Assembly (NCBI RefSeq): GCF_018362975.1
Contig: NZ_CP074371.1
Coordinates: 2,418,001-2,482,000 of the forward strand
Length of the DNA: 64,000 nt
From: Nocardia tengchongensis
GTDB lineage: Bacteria; Actinomycetota; Actinomycetes; Mycobacteriales; Mycobacteriaceae
Direction: 5' to 3'
Position 1 is the stretch's first letter. Each line of letters opens with the position of its first letter. A program made the position numbers and the translations under genes. The notes beneath the pieces were generated by a model that was not told where the DNA came from, searched no databases, and worked only from the letters and a program-made list of their open reading frames with translations. Of the stretch, positions 8,121 to 17,911 are shown in pieces.

Positions 8121-9326
8121 CTACGCGAGGGCTCGGACGGCTCCGACGAATCGATCCAGGTCCTCGAAGCTGACGAAGCAGTGCGGGGAGGCCCGCACCA
8201 CCGAGTTCAGTTCCCGGGCCGACATATCCAGCAGCGTGGAGCTGCGGTGGCTCACCGTCACGGTGATGTCGGCGGCGGCCAGCCGGTCGCGCACCTGGAT
8301 CGGCTCCTGCCCGGCCACGATGAAGGACACGATGCCCGCGTGCTGGATGCCCCGGTCGCGCACCTCCACCCCGGGGAGCTCCTGCAATGCCTTGCGCAGG
8401 TACTCGGCGCGTTCGGCGATGGCCGCGTAGACGGCGGCCGGGCCGAGGTCGAGCAGGTAGCGCACGGCCGCGCCCAGGCCCAGCCGGGTGGCGACCGAGC
8501 ATTCCCAGAATTCGAAGCGGCCGGCGTCGGGGGAGAGCACGTAGTCGCCGGGGGCGGTCCATTCGGCGCTGCGCAGATCCAGGCGGCCGGGTTCCAGGCT
8601 GCGCGCCAATTCTGGTCGCACGTACAGGAATCCGGTGCCGCGCGGGCCGCGCAGCCATTTGCGGCCGGTCGCGGACAGTGCGTCCACGTCGAGTTCGGCG
8701 ACGTCGAGGGGCAGTTGTCCGGCGGACTGGCAGGCGTCGAGCACCACCAGCGCGCCCACCCGGTGTGCGATGCGGGTGGCCTCGGCGACCGGGTTGACCA
8801 GACCGCCGTTGGTCGGAACATGTACCAGCGACACGAGTTTCACGCGTTCGTCGACCATGGCGGCGAGCGCGTCGAGGTCGAGTTGCCCGCTGCCGTCGGC
8901 GGGGATGGCCTCCACGACCGCGCCGGTCCGGCGGGCGCGTTGCAGGGCCGCGATGGCGTTGCTGCCGTAGTCGGCGCCGGAGATCAGGATGCGGTCGCCG
9001 GGGGCCAGCGGGACCGAGTAGAAGAAGTCGCTCCAGGAGCGGCTGGCGCTGTCGCTGAAGGCGAGTGCGGCCGGGTCGGCGTTGATCAGCTCGGCGATCA
9101 CGGTTCGGACGCCGTGCAGGTCGTCGAGGCGCTCGTTGGCCGCGCGATAGCCACCGATCTCGGCCTCGCGGCGCAGGTGTGCGATGGTGGTTTCGACGAC
9201 CGCGCGCGGGGGCAACGAGGAACCCGCACTGTCGAGAAACACTTGGTTTTCACAACCGGGTGTATCGGCCCGTAATCCAGCGATATCCAGCATGGAATCG
9301 ACCATATAGGTTGTCGCGTTCTCCAT
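8121..9326 (-). CDS. egtE: PLP-dependent class V aminotransferase-fold enzyme, probable EgtE
   Basis: EgtE is the PLP-dependent C-S lyase that releases ergothioneine from the hercynylcysteine sulfoxide. The 401-residue protein has the class V fold: VFLDSAGSSLPP near the N-terminus, the cofactor-binding VVLDACQSAGQLPLD aspartate, and SATGRKWLRGPRGTGFLYV with the Schiff-base Lys. The assignment rests mainly on context, since it is divergent from egtABCD across 91 bases. Without that neighbour it could only be called a cysteine desulfurase-like enzyme. ATG 9326 is chosen; ATG 9305 (MVDSMLD) is possible. Confidence 0.85.
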   Translation of the reverse strand: MENATTYMVDSMLDIAGLRADTPGCENQVFLDSAGSSLPPRAVVETTIAHLRREAEIGGYRAANERLDDLHGVRTVIAELINADPAALAFSDSASRSWSDFFYSVPLAPGDRILISGADYGSNAIAALQRARRTGAVVEAIPADGSGQLDLDALAAMVDERVKLVSLVHVPTNGGLVNPVAEATRIAHRVGALVVLDACQSAGQLPLDVAELDVDALSATGRKWLRGPRGTGFLYVRPELARSLEPGRLDLRSAEWTAPGDYVLSPDAGRFEFWECSVATRLGLGAAVRYLLDLGPAAVYAAIAERAEYLRKALQELPGVEVRDRGIQHAGIVSFIVAGQEPIQVRDRLAAADITVTVSHRSSTLLDMSARELNSVVRASPHCFVSFEDLDRFVGAVRALA

Positions 9327-9417
9327 TTCGTCAGATTTCTTGTCACAGTGGATCGCTACTCTGGTTTGGTCGCCGTTCCGATCCCCCCACGGCGACCGCA
9401 TCAGACGGAGGTTGGCA

Positions 9418-10716
9418 ATGGCTGTCACAGCGTCACCCGCCGATGTGCTGCGCAGTGGCCTGGATGTCTCGGAGCCCGGCGGCGAATTCTCCTCACGCGC
9501 CGCCGCCGAGGCATATGTCGGAAAAGTCTGTTTCAAACAGGGCCCACCGCTGCTCATCGGCGCCGAACTGGAGTGGCTCACCGCGCAAGGTGAACTTTCG
9601 GCAACGAATTCGCGTCCGGACCTCACGGTCCTCGCCGACGCCCTGGGGCCGTACGCGCCACGGTCCATTTCCCCCGATTCCCCGGCTCATCCCTTGCCGG
9701 GCGGCAGCCGGGTCACCCTCGAGCCCGGCGGTCAGATCGAATTGTCCAGCGCCCCGTTCGGCACCGCCGCCGAATTGTGCGAGCGCTTGCGGGCAGACAC
9801 GACCAGCCTGCGGGAGCTGCTCGAATCCCGCGGAATCCGCACCCTCTCCGCCGCCGCCGACGCGGTCCGGCAGCCGTTGCGTGTCCTGGGCCTGCCGCGT
9901 TACCAGGCCATGGAACGGTCCTTCGCCGCGCTGGGGCCGTTCGGCGCGCTCATGATGTGCAATACCGCCGCCACCCAGGTCAGCGTCGACGCGGGCGCCG
10001 ATCCCGCCGAGATCGCCGTCCGCTGGCGGGTGCTGCACGCGGTGGGACCCGCCTTGCTGGCCGCCTTCGCGCGCTCTCCGGGCCTGCACACCGCACCCCC
10101 GGGTGTCTGGGCCTCGCAGCGCATGCGGGCCTGGCAGCGGCTCGATCCGCTGCGTACCCGGCCGCCTGTGCAGGACTGGGCCGACCCGATCGCCGGGTAC
10201 GCGCGCTGGGCGCTCGACGTGCCGCTGCTGTGCGTGCGGTCGGCGGATCCGCAGGCCGCCGACTGGTCGGCCCCGCCCGGCGCCACCTTCGCCGACTGGC
10301 TGTGCGGAGCGCTGGACGAGGAGATCGGCCGCCGCCCGGACCGGTCGGATCTGGACTATCACCTCACCACTCTGTTCCCGCCGGTGCGCGCCGCCGGACA
10401 CCTCGAGGTCCGCTATCTCGACGCGCAGCCCGGCGACGACTGGTCGGTGCCGGTGCACGCCATCGACGCGCTGCTGTCGGATCCCGGAACCATCACCGAG
10501 GCAACGGCTCTGGCCGAGGCCACCGCCGACCGCTGGTCCGAGGCCGCGCGGTGCGGTCTGGCCGATCCGGAACTGCGGGCCGCCGCGGTCGCCCTGCTCG
10601 ACCTGGCCGCCGCGCACGCCGCGACGCCGACGGCCGCCGCCGAATTGGCCGCAGCCACCGAACGATGTCGTCGCGGTCTGATGCCCACCGGCCGCGAAGA
10701 GGGCGGCGGCGCATGA
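9418..10716 (+). CDS. egtA: Glutamate-cysteine ligase, EgtA
   Basis: EgtA joins glutamate and cysteine to gamma-glutamylcysteine, the sulfur donor for EgtB. The 432-residue protein resembles GCS2-type ligases: LLIGAELEWLT near the N-terminus, GSRVTLEPGGQIELSSAPF (the glutamate/Mg site), MMCNTAATQVSVDAG, and HLEVRYLDAQPGDDW. ATG 9418 follows GGAGG by eight bases; the upstream extension to 9340 lacks such a site and would run into the egtE promoter. First gene of egtABCD; the next start is 44 bases downstream. Confidence 0.93.
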   Translation: MAVTASPADVLRSGLDVSEPGGEFSSRAAAEAYVGKVCFKQGPPLLIGAELEWLTAQGELSATNSRPDLTVLADALGPYAPRSISPDSPAHPLPGGSRVTLEPGGQIELSSAPFGTAAELCERLRADTTSLRELLESRGIRTLSAAADAVRQPLRVLGLPRYQAMERSFAALGPFGALMMCNTAATQVSVDAGADPAEIAVRWRVLHAVGPALLAAFARSPGLHTAPPGVWASQRMRAWQRLDPLRTRPPVQDWADPIAGYARWALDVPLLCVRSADPQAADWSAPPGATFADWLCGALDEEIGRRPDRSDLDYHLTTLFPPVRAAGHLEVRYLDAQPGDDWSVPVHAIDALLSDPGTITEATALAEATADRWSEAARCGLADPELRAAAVALLDLAAAHAATPTAAAELAAATERCRRGLMPTGREEGGGA

Positions 10717-10759
10717 CATCTCAGCCGAACCGCCTGCGCCACGAATCTGGAGTTCTGTC

Positions 10760-12103
10760 ATGACTGTTCAGCATCTGCCGGGGACGGACCGGTCCGAGAC
10801 CGAGGCGCTGCGCGGTCGCATCGCCGAGGCCCTCGAACGGGCGCGGCGGCGCACCATCGGCCTGACCGAATGCCTCGACGAGGCTGAACTGGTGGCCCAG
10901 CATTCACGCTTGATGAGTCCGCTGGTGTGGGACCTCGCGCACATCGGCAACCAGGAAGAACTGTGGCTGGTCCGCGATGTCGGCGGCCGGGAACCGGTGC
11001 GGCAGGACATCGATCAGCTCTACGACGCCTTCAAACACGCGCGCGCCGACCGGCCCGCGCTGCCGCTGCTGGATCCGGCCCAGGCCCGCGACTATGTCGG
11101 CACGGTGCGGGACAAGGTGTGGGATGTGCTGGACCGCAGCCCATTACACGGCCGGGATCTGGTCCGCGACGGGTTCGCCTTCGGCATGATCGCCCAGCAC
11201 GAGCAGCAGCACGACGAGACCATGCTCGCCACCCATCAGCTGCGTGTCGGCGAGGCGGTGCTGGCCGCGCCGCCCACCCCGGCGCGCGGGGTGGCGGTCA
11301 CCGGTGAAGTCGTCGTTCCCGCAGGCGAATTCACCATGGGCGCCGATTCCGACCCGTGGGCGCTGGACAACGAGCGGCCCGCGCACCCGGTCCATGTGGA
11401 CGGGTTCGCCATCGACGCCGCGCCGATCACCAATGAGCAGTACCTCGCGTTCGTCGACGACGGCGGGTACGAGCGGCCCGAACTGTGGTCCGAGCGCGGC
11501 TGGGCGCACCGGATGGAGGCTGGGCTGACCGCTCCCCAGTTCTGGGATCAGGACGGCGGAGGTCGCTGGTGGCGGCGGGTTTTCGGGGTCATGCAGCCGT
11601 TGCGTGCCCAGCAGCCGGTGGTGCACGTGTGCTGGTTCGAGGCCGAGGCGTACGCCCGCTGGGCGGGTAAGCGCCTGCCCACGGAGGCGGAGTGGGAGAA
11701 GGCCGCCCGGTTCGACCCGGAGTCGGGGCGTTCGCGCCGATTCCCCTGGGGCGACGGCGATCCCACCGAGGCCCTGGCGAATCTCGGCCAGCACCACCTG
11801 GAACCGGCCGATGTCGGCGCGTATCCCGCCGGTGCGTCACCGGCCGGCGTGCACCAGTTGATCGGTGACGTGTGGGAGTGGACGTCCTCCGGGTTCGAGG
11901 CGTACCCCGGTTTCCGGGCGTTCCCGTACCGCGAGTACTCCGAGGTCTTCTTCGGCGGCGACTACCGGGTGCTGCGCGGCGGTTCCTTCGGCGCCGACCA
12001 GGTCGCCTGCCGCGGCACCTTCCGCAACTGGGATCACCCCATCCGCCGTCAGATCTTCGCGGGCTTCCGGCTGGCCAGAGATCTGCGATCGGACGAACGC
12101 TGA
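10760..12103 (+). CDS. egtB: Hercynine oxygenase (ergothioneine biosynthesis protein EgtB)
   Basis: EgtB is a non-heme iron sulfoxide synthase joining hercynine and gamma-glutamylcysteine with O2. The 447-residue protein has the expected two domains. The N-terminal DinB-like bundle carries His61 (WDLAHIGNQEE) and the HX3HXE iron triad at about His147, His151, Glu153 (QHEQQHDETML). The C-terminal FGE-sulfatase domain shows VVPAGEFTMGADS, GKRLPTEAEWEKAARF, IGDVWEWTSS and GSFGADQVACRGTFRNW. The stop TGA overlaps the egtC ATG (ATGTGC at 12103), so the pair is translationally coupled. Confidence 0.97.
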   Translation: MTVQHLPGTDRSETEALRGRIAEALERARRRTIGLTECLDEAELVAQHSRLMSPLVWDLAHIGNQEELWLVRDVGGREPVRQDIDQLYDAFKHARADRPALPLLDPAQARDYVGTVRDKVWDVLDRSPLHGRDLVRDGFAFGMIAQHEQQHDETMLATHQLRVGEAVLAAPPTPARGVAVTGEVVVPAGEFTMGADSDPWALDNERPAHPVHVDGFAIDAAPITNEQYLAFVDDGGYERPELWSERGWAHRMEAGLTAPQFWDQDGGGRWWRRVFGVMQPLRAQQPVVHVCWFEAEAYARWAGKRLPTEAEWEKAARFDPESGRSRRFPWGDGDPTEALANLGQHHLEPADVGAYPAGASPAGVHQLIGDVWEWTSSGFEAYPGFRAFPYREYSEVFFGGDYRVLRGGSFGADQVACRGTFRNWDHPIRRQIFAGFRLARDLRSDER

Positions 12104-12957
12104 TGTGCCGTCACCTGGCCTACGTGGGTCCGTCGACCCCGGTCGGCTCTTTGCTCACCCAGGGCCCGCACTCGTTGCGCACCCAGTCGTGGGCGCCGCG
12201 GGAGATGCGTGGCGGCGGCACCATCAATGCCGACGGTTTCGGCGTCGCCTGGTGGCATCACCCCGACGCTGCGGCGCTGGACCACGGCCCCGGCGTCATC
12301 TGGCACGGCGGCGCGGCCGGTGATCCCGCCGAAACCTCGCCCGTGTCAACGGGTCCGGTGGTCAGCCGCTACCGCAATCACGTTCCGATCTGGACCGATC
12401 CGGCCGTGGACGAGGTGCTTCCGCAGATCCGTTCCGCCGCGGTGCTGGCCGCGGTCCGGTCCGCCACCGCGGGCATGCCGGTCGAGCGGGCCGCGTGCGC
12501 GCCGTTCCTGCACGGCGGCTGGGCGTTCAGCCACAACGGCGCGATTCCGGAGTGGCGCGGCGTATTGACCTCCGTCGCCGCCGAATTCGGTTCGGCGTCA
12601 CTGCTCGACGCCGAGGCGCTGACGGATTCGGCCGCGCTCTGGGTGATTCTGCGCGGCCTGCTCGATGTCGGGACGGAGCCGGGGGCGGCGTTGCGGATGG
12701 TGGCGGGCGCGGTGCTGCAGCGGTCGCCGCGGGCGCGGTTGAACCTGTTGCTGGGGGATGGATCCGGGGTGTGGGCCACGACGTGGCATCACGCGTTGTC
12801 GGTGTTGGAAGGCGATGGATTCGTGGTGGTCTCCTCCGAACCGTTCGATGCCGATCCGCGCTGGCGGCCGGTCGAGGACCGGCGGCTGGTGCGGGTGCGC
12901 GACGGACGGGTGTCGGTGGAACCACTGGATATCGAGATCGGAAGGGCTGGTTCATGA
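12103..12957 (+). CDS. egtC: Gamma-glutamyl hercynylcysteine sulfoxide hydrolase, EgtC
   Basis: EgtC removes the gamma-glutamyl group from the EgtB product. It is a class II glutamine amidotransferase-like Ntn hydrolase. Cys2 (MCRHLAYVG) becomes the N-terminal nucleophile after Met removal, GTINADGFGVAWW forms the glutamyl pocket, and PFLHGGWAFSHNGAI carries the conserved SHNG. Length is 284 residues, normal for the family. Its ATG overlaps the egtB stop and its TGA overlaps the egtD ATG (ATGA at 12954-12957), evidence of a tight operon. Confidence 0.96.
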   Translation: MCRHLAYVGPSTPVGSLLTQGPHSLRTQSWAPREMRGGGTINADGFGVAWWHHPDAAALDHGPGVIWHGGAAGDPAETSPVSTGPVVSRYRNHVPIWTDPAVDEVLPQIRSAAVLAAVRSATAGMPVERAACAPFLHGGWAFSHNGAIPEWRGVLTSVAAEFGSASLLDAEALTDSAALWVILRGLLDVGTEPGAALRMVAGAVLQRSPRARLNLLLGDGSGVWATTWHHALSVLEGDGFVVVSSEPFDADPRWRPVEDRRLVRVRDGRVSVEPLDIEIGRAGS

Positions 12958-13925
12958 CTACGGCTACGGTGGAAATCCATCTGACCGACGAGGATTTGAC
13001 GACCGCGTTGCGTGAGGACGTGCGGCGCGGGTTGACGGCGGAGCCGAAGTGGCTGCCGCCCAAGTGGTTCTACGATGCGCGCGGCAGCGAGCTGTTCGAG
13101 AAGATCACCGAACTGCCGGAGTACTACCCGACCCGGACCGAGCGGGCGCTGCTGGAACGGGTGGTCGGTGAGATCGCCCGGATCGCGGGGGCCGAGGTGC
13201 TGGTCGAACTGGGGGCGGGATCGGCGGCCAAGACCCGGCTGCTGTTGAACGCGCTGACCGCGGCCGGGCCGTTGAAGAGCTATGTGCCCCAGGATGTTTC
13301 GATCTCGGCCTTGCGCATGGCCGCGGACGAGGTGGCGGCGGAGTTCCCGGGGCTGGGCGTGCACGGCGTGGTCAGCGACTTCACCGCCACCCTGGACAAT
13401 CTGCCGGGCGGCGGCCGGCGCATGGTCGCGTTCCTGGGCGGCACCATCGGCAATCTGGTGCCCGCCGAGCGCGCCGAATTCCTGCGCGGCATCCGCGATT
13501 TGCTGGAACCCGGTGAGCAGCTGCTGCTCGGCGCGGGCCTGGTCATCGATCCGGTGGTGCTGGTTCCGGCCTACGACGACGCCGCGGGGGTGACCGCGGA
13601 GTTCAATCGCAATGTGCTGCATGTCCTCAACGCCCGCCTGGGCGCGGACTTCGAGCCGGAGAAGTTCGCGCACGTCGCGATGTGGGACGCCGAGCGGGAG
13701 TGGATCGAGATGCGGCTCGAGGCCACCGAGGCCATGACGGTCCGCATTCCCGAGCTCGACCTGACCGTCGACTTCGCGCGGGGCGAGCAGTTGCGTACCG
13801 AGATCTCGGCGAAATTCCGCCGCGAGGTGCTCGAAAGCGAGCTGGACGCGGCCGGTTTCCGCACCGAGCACGTCTGGACCGATCCGGACCAGCGTTTCGC
13901 CTTGGTGCTCGCCGAACGCCGGTAG
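12954..13925 (+). CDS. egtD: L-histidine N(alpha)-methyltransferase, EgtD
   Basis: EgtD trimethylates histidine to hercynine with SAM, the first committed ergothioneine step. The 323-residue protein shows PPKWFYDARGSELFEKITELP EYYPTRTE at the N-terminus, the SAM motif VLVELGAGSAAKTRLLL, FLGGTIGNLVP, and AYDDAAGVTAEFNRNVL, all typical of the DUF2260/EgtD family. Last gene of the operon, four bases overlapping egtC. Downstream it converges on the DUF2461 gene with 18 bases between stops. Confidence 0.97.
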   Translation: MTTATVEIHLTDEDLTTALREDVRRGLTAEPKWLPPKWFYDARGSELFEKITELPEYYPTRTERALLERVVGEIARIAGAEVLVELGAGSAAKTRLLLNALTAAGPLKSYVPQDVSISALRMAADEVAAEFPGLGVHGVVSDFTATLDNLPGGGRRMVAFLGGTIGNLVPAERAEFLRGIRDLLEPGEQLLLGAGLVIDPVVLVPAYDDAAGVTAEFNRNVLHVLNARLGADFEPEKFAHVAMWDAEREWIEMRLEATEAMTVRIPELDLTVDFARGEQLRTEISAKFRREVLESELDAAGFRTEHVWTDPDQRFALVLAERR

Positions 13926-13943
13926 CCGGGCGCGCGGTGGCGG

Positions 13944-14583
13944 CTACTTCTGGGCCGTCACCGCGGCCAGCCATTCGATGAGCGGCCGCATCTGCTCCCA
14001 CGCCGCTCGGATCTCGCGGGCGGCGCGCGGGGTGGGCAGCCACTTGGGTGCGCCGAAATCCTTTCCGGCGGTGAGGGATTTGTGCCGCAGCAATTCGATG
14101 CGCGGGTGGTCGATGTCGTAGCCCTTGGGTTTGGTCGCCAGTTTGTCCCCGCCGATGGCGTACCCGTCGGCGACCAGCCGGGCGATCAGCGCTTCCAGTT
14201 CGGCGCCGCGCATCTTCGTCGTCGATGGCGGCTCGCAGCGCGGTGAGCTGGGCGGCTTCGGCGGCGTACATGCCGCCGGCGACTCGCAGTCCGGCCGCGC
14301 CGATCTGCACGTACCAGCCGGAGTATTGCGCGCTGTACACCACCGCGCCCTGATGGTTCTTGTACGGCGACTTGTCCTTGGCGAAGCGGACGTCGCGGTA
14401 GGGCCGGAAGATCTTGGCCGTGCCGAAGTCCGCTTCCAGGTCGGCGACCAGGGCCTTCATCGGATCCCGGACGGATTCCTCCCACACCGTCTTGTGGGCA
14501 TTCCAGAAGGTCTTGGAATTGTCTGCTTCCAGGTCCTCGTAGAAGTCGAGTCCGGCGAGCGGGAATCCGGTGAATGCGGTCAT
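13944..14583 (-). CDS. DUF2461 family protein, frameshifted as given
   Basis: The N-terminal part (GFPLAGLDFYEDLEADNSKTFWNAHK, FRPYRDVRFAKDKSPYKNH, YVQIGAAGLRVAGGMY) is the DUF2461/TIGR02453 signature. The frame breaks near 14212: AIDDE is followed by junk, while the other frame continues MRGAELEALIARLVADGYAIGG and ends WLAAVTAQK. A one-base insertion (or two-base loss) beside GAAG explains it. The restored length of about 212 residues is normal. The family's function is unknown. The start is ATG 14583. It is likely a sequencing error rather than a pseudogene. Confidence 0.85.
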
Positions 14584-14625
14584 GGATCGAGTGTCCGTGA
14601 TGGCCGGGAGCCGGGCGCGCCCGCC

Positions 14626-14958
14626 CTAGTCCTCGAGCTCTTCGATGATCTCCATGGCGGCGACCTCCGCGGGCCGGTTGTCCTCGATCTGGAATTCCTC
14701 GCGTTGACGGCGGCGGGTCCACTCCTGGTCGAGTTCGTCGCTGATGCCGAGCCGGCCGTCGTTGTCGTTCTCGCGATTGCGGATGACCAGGTCGGAGGGT
14801 GGGTCGGTGATGAACCGCTGGTATTCGCGGATCTCGTCTTCCTGGTCGTCGTCACCCAGGTCGTAGTCGAGGTTGTCGACATCGCTGTCGAAGACCTGGT
14901 CGGTGTCGAAGACCTCGTCCATCAGGCGGGCGTCGTCCTCGTCGGGCCGGTCGGCCAT
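14626..14958 (-). CDS. Highly acidic conserved hypothetical protein
   Basis: A 110-residue protein rich in Asp and Glu (EVFDTDQVFDSDVDNLDYDLGDDDQEDEI), with a basic patch DQEWTRRRQREEF and the ending EIIEELED. It has no signal peptide, membrane segment or known motif. It lies between DUF2461 and prs, all on the minus strand, but prs ends at a strong hairpin, so it is probably a separate unit. Likely cytoplasmic and possibly disordered. Function unknown. Confidence 0.7.
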   Translation of the reverse strand: MADRPDEDDARLMDEVFDTDQVFDSDVDNLDYDLGDDDQEDEIREYQRFITDPPSDLVIRNRENDNDGRLGISDELDQEWTRRRQREEFQIEDNRPAEVAAMEIIEELED

Positions 14959-15065
14959 GCGGCACCACCTCTCCGCGCTGTCAGCGCACCAGTAGCAAAC
15001 CGTACGTCCGACCCAACGCTACCGCCTGCCGCCTGAAACGGACACGCTTGCCGCCCCAATGCAAC

Positions 15066-15099
15066 GAGCGCGCCCCTCCCAGGTGGGAGGGGCGCGCTC
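15066..15099 (-). terminator. Perfect 15-bp hairpin terminator after prs
   Basis: GAGCGCGCCCCTCCC (15066-15080) pairs without mismatch to GGGAGGGGCGCGCTC (15085-15099) around the loop AGGT. It begins 18 bases past the prs stop on the minus strand. Confidence 0.9.
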
Positions 15100-15116
15100 G
15101 GTGAATTCGGGGCCGG

Positions 15117-16097
15117 TTACGCGTTGCCGTTGAAAAGACCGGTGACGGAGCCGTTCTCGAAGACCTCGCGGATGGTCTGCGCCAGCAGCGGCGCGATCGA
15201 GAGCACGGTCAGCGTCGGGAACTTCTTCGACTCGTCGATCGGCAGGGTGTTGGTCACCACGACCTCCTTGGCCCCGCAGTTGGCGAGACGCTCGGCGGCC
15301 GGGTCGGACAGGATGCCGTGGGTGGCGGCGATGACCACGTCGCCCGCGCCGGCCTGCTTGAGCACCTTGACCGCGCCGGCGATGGTGCCACCGGTGTCGA
15401 TCATGTCGTCGATCAGGATGCAGGTGCGGCCCTCGACCTCACCGACCACGCGGTTGGAGACGGTCTGGTTGGGGACCAGCGGGTCGCGAGTCTTGTGGAT
15501 GAACGCCATCGGCGCGTCCGCCAGCGAGTTGGCCCACTTCTCGGCGACCTTCACGCGGCCGGCGTCGGGGGAGACGACCGTGATGTTGGACAGGTCGTAG
15601 TTGTTGCGGATGTGCTCGGCCAGCTGCACCTGCGCGTGCATGTGATCGACCGGGCCGTCGAAGAAGCCCTGGATCTGATCGGTGTGCAGGTCGATGGTGA
15701 TGATCCGGTCCACGCCCGCGGTCTTGAGCAGGTCCGCGATCAGGCGGGCCGAGATGGGCTCGCGGCCGCGGTGCTTCTTGTCCTGGCGGGCGTAGGGGTA
15801 GAACGGCAGCACCGAGGTGATGCGCTTGGCCGAACCGCGCTTGAGCGCGTCGATCATGATCAGGTGCTCCATGACCCACTGGTTCAGCGGGGCCGGGAAG
15901 CTCTGCAGCACGAAGGCGTCGGAGCCGCGGACCGATTCCTCGAACCGGACGAAGGTCTCGCCGTTCGCGAAGTCGCGGGCGGTCTGGGGGGTGACGTGAA
16001 CGTTGAGTTCCTTGGCCACCGCCTCGGCGAGCTCAGGATGAGCGCGTCCCGAGAACAGCATCAGATTCTTCTGGTTATCGGTAGAGAACGCGGTCAC
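15117..16097 (-). CDS. prs: Ribose-phosphate pyrophosphokinase
   Basis: Prs makes PRPP from ribose-5-phosphate and ATP for purine, pyrimidine, His, Trp, NAD and, in this order, decaprenylphosphoryl-arabinose synthesis. The 326-residue protein has [57 protein letters not shown] (ATP/Mg site), [16 protein letters not shown] and the PRPP loop [14 protein letters not shown]. The GTG 16097 start overlaps the glmU stop by four bases (GTGA), so prs is translated from the glmU transcript. A strong terminator follows. Confidence 0.97.
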   Translation of the reverse strand: MTAFSTDNQKNLMLFSGRAHPELAEAVAKELNVHVTPQTARDFANGETFVRFEESVRGSDAFVLQSFPAPLNQWVMEHLIMIDALKRGSAKRITSVLPFYPYARQDKKHRGREPISARLIADLLKTAGVDRIITIDLHTDQIQGFFDGPVDHMHAQVQLAEHIRNNYDLSNITVVSPDAGRVKVAEKWANSLADAPMAFIHKTRDPLVPNQTVSNRVVGEVEGRTCILIDDMIDTGGTIAGAVKVLKQAGAGDVVIAATHGILSDPAAERLANCGAKEVVVTNTLPIDESKKFPTLTVLSIAPLLAQTIREVFENGSVTGLFNGNA

Positions 16098-17596
16098 TGA
16101 CGTTCGCCATCCTTTTGCTCGTTGGTTTTCTCGGTGGTTCCGGGCTCTTCCGGGATCGCCGCGAGAGCCGCTTCGGCCGCGCGGGCGGCATCGGTGCCGG
16201 GGCGATTGCGCTGCACCCAGCCCTCGAGATTGCGCTGTGCTCCACCCGATACCGCGAGCGCTCCCGGAGGAACACTTCTGCGCAGTACAGTACCCGCCGC
16301 CGAGTAGGCGCCGTCACCGACGGTGATCGGGGCGACGAACATGGTGTCGCTACCGGTCCGCACATGCGAGCCGACGGTGGTGTGGTGCTTCTTGACGCCG
16401 TCGTAATTGACGAAAACGCTGGATGCGCCGATATTGCTGTGCTCGCCGATGGTGGCGTCGCCCACATAGGTGAGGTGCGGGACCTTGGAGTGCGCGCCGA
16501 TGGTCGCGTTCTTGGTCTCGACGAAGCCGCCGATCTTGCCTTCGGCGCCGAGCGAGGTGCCGGGGCGCAGATAGGCGAAGGGGCCGACGCTCGCGCCCGG
16601 TCCGATGCTGGACTTCTCGCCGTGCGTGCGCACCACCTTCGCGCCGTCGCCGATGGTCATGTCGGTGAGGGTGCAGTCGGGTCCGATCTCGGCGTCCTCG
16701 CCGATCACGGTGTCGCCCAACAGCTGTACGCCCGGGCGGATCACGCAGTCGCGGCCGATCACCACATTGCCGTCGATCCAGGTGCTGCCCGGATCGATGA
16801 TGGTGACCCCGGCGCGCATGTGCCGTTCCAGGATGTAGCGGTTGAGCGTCTTGGCCGCGCCGGCCAGCTGCACGCGGTCGTTCACGCCGGTGACCTTGGC
16901 GGAATCGACCAGGCGGGCGCCGTGCACCGCGTGCCCGGCCTCGCGGGCCAGCTTGAGCACGTCGGTGAGGTACAGCTCGTGGCGGGCGTTGGCGGTGTCG
17001 ATGCGCGAGATCATGATTCGCAGCACGGCCGCGTCGAAGACGTAGACGCCGGAGTTGACCTCGGTGATGGCGGCCTGTGCCGGGGTGGCGTCGGCGTGCT
17101 CGACGATCTCCATCACGCGACCCTCGTCGTCGCGGACGATGCGGCCGTAGCCGTTGGGGTCCTCGGGCACGAAAGTCAGTACGGTGGCGGCGGATCCGTC
17201 GGAGTAGCTGCGGTGCTCGTCGAGCAGCGCGTGCAGCGTGTGCCCATCGAGCAGCGGCACGTCGGCGTAGGTGACGAGGACGTCGCCGGAGAAATCGTCG
17301 GGCAGTGAGGTGAGCGCGCATTGCACGGCGTGGCCGGTGCCGCGCTGCTCGTTCTGTACCGCCAGGGTGATCGGGCGGCCCAGCTCGGCTCCCACCTTGC
17401 CGACCGCGTCGCCGACCTGTTCGCGGTCGTGACCGATCACGGTGATGAGCGACGTCGGGTCGATCTCGTGCGCGGCATGCAACGCGTGCGCGAGCATGCT
17501 TCGGCCGGCGAGCGGGTGCAACACCTTGGGGGTCTTGGACCGCATTCGGGTTCCGGCTCCGGCTGCGAGAACGACGACGGCGGTCTCCTGTGGCAT
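16094..17596 (-). CDS. glmU: Bifunctional N-acetylglucosamine-1-phosphate uridyltransferase / glucosamine-1-phosphate acetyltransferase
   Basis: GlmU makes UDP-GlcNAc for peptidoglycan and arabinogalactan linkage. The 500-residue protein has an N-terminal uridyltransferase ([40 protein letters not shown]) and a C-terminal left-handed beta-helix acetyltransferase of hexapeptide repeats ([45 protein letters not shown]). The C-terminus has a charged tail ([14 protein letters not shown]). ATG 17596 follows AGGGAG; the frame to 17701 is only an extension into the tRNA side. Operon with prs. Confidence 0.97.
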   Translation of the reverse strand: MPQETAVVVLAAGAGTRMRSKTPKVLHPLAGRSMLAHALHAAHEIDPTSLITVIGHDREQVGDAVGKVGAELGRPITLAVQNEQRGTGHAVQCALTSLPDDFSGDVLVTYADVPLLDGHTLHALLDEHRSYSDGSAATVLTFVPEDPNGYGRIVRDDEGRVMEIVEHADATPAQAAITEVNSGVYVFDAAVLRIMISRIDTANARHELYLTDVLKLAREAGHAVHGARLVDSAKVTGVNDRVQLAGAAKTLNRYILERHMRAGVTIIDPGSTWIDGNVVIGRDCVIRPGVQLLGDTVIGEDAEIGPDCTLTDMTIGDGAKVVRTHGEKSSIGPGASVGPFAYLRPGTSLGAEGKIGGFVETKNATIGAHSKVPHLTYVGDATIGEHSNIGASSVFVNYDGVKKHHTTVGSHVRTGSDTMFVAPITVGDGAYSAAGTVLRRSVPPGALAVSGGAQRNLEGWVQRNRPGTDAARAAEAALAAIPEEPGTTEKTNEQKDGERQ

Positions 17597-17672
17597 GGAT
17601 CTCCCTCGGCTGCCAGTCATCGTGTGCTGAGTCAGGTTGTGCGGGGCCAACCATAGCGACCCTGCGCGCGAG

Positions 17673-17743
17673 CTCCGCCGCCAGGACTCGAACCTGGACA
17701 AACTGAACCAAAATCAGTTGTGCTGCCATTACACCACGGCGGA
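17673..17743 (-). tRNA. tRNA-Gln (anticodon TTG)
   Basis: On the minus strand the sequence begins TCCGCCGTGGTGTAATGG and ends with the T-loop GGTTCGAGTCC, then CGGCGGA plus G. The 7-bp acceptor stem TCCGCCG/CGGCGGA pairs fully. The anticodon stem-loop ACTGA-TTTTGGT-TCAGT places TTG at 34-36, which reads Gln. CCA is not encoded. Confidence 0.96.
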
Positions 17744-17911
17744 TTGCAGCGTCATGCGGGTCTGATCCTCGCATGAAGTACGCCTCCACGTCGAACCGCT
17801 TACACAGTGTCTTACGTGTCAGTCGATAGGCTACCTACCGCACCGCGGTGGGCGCGGGCCGTGCACGCTGGCAAAGGTGCTCGCGGGCAGGGCGAAAGGG
17901 GCAGGTGAGCG

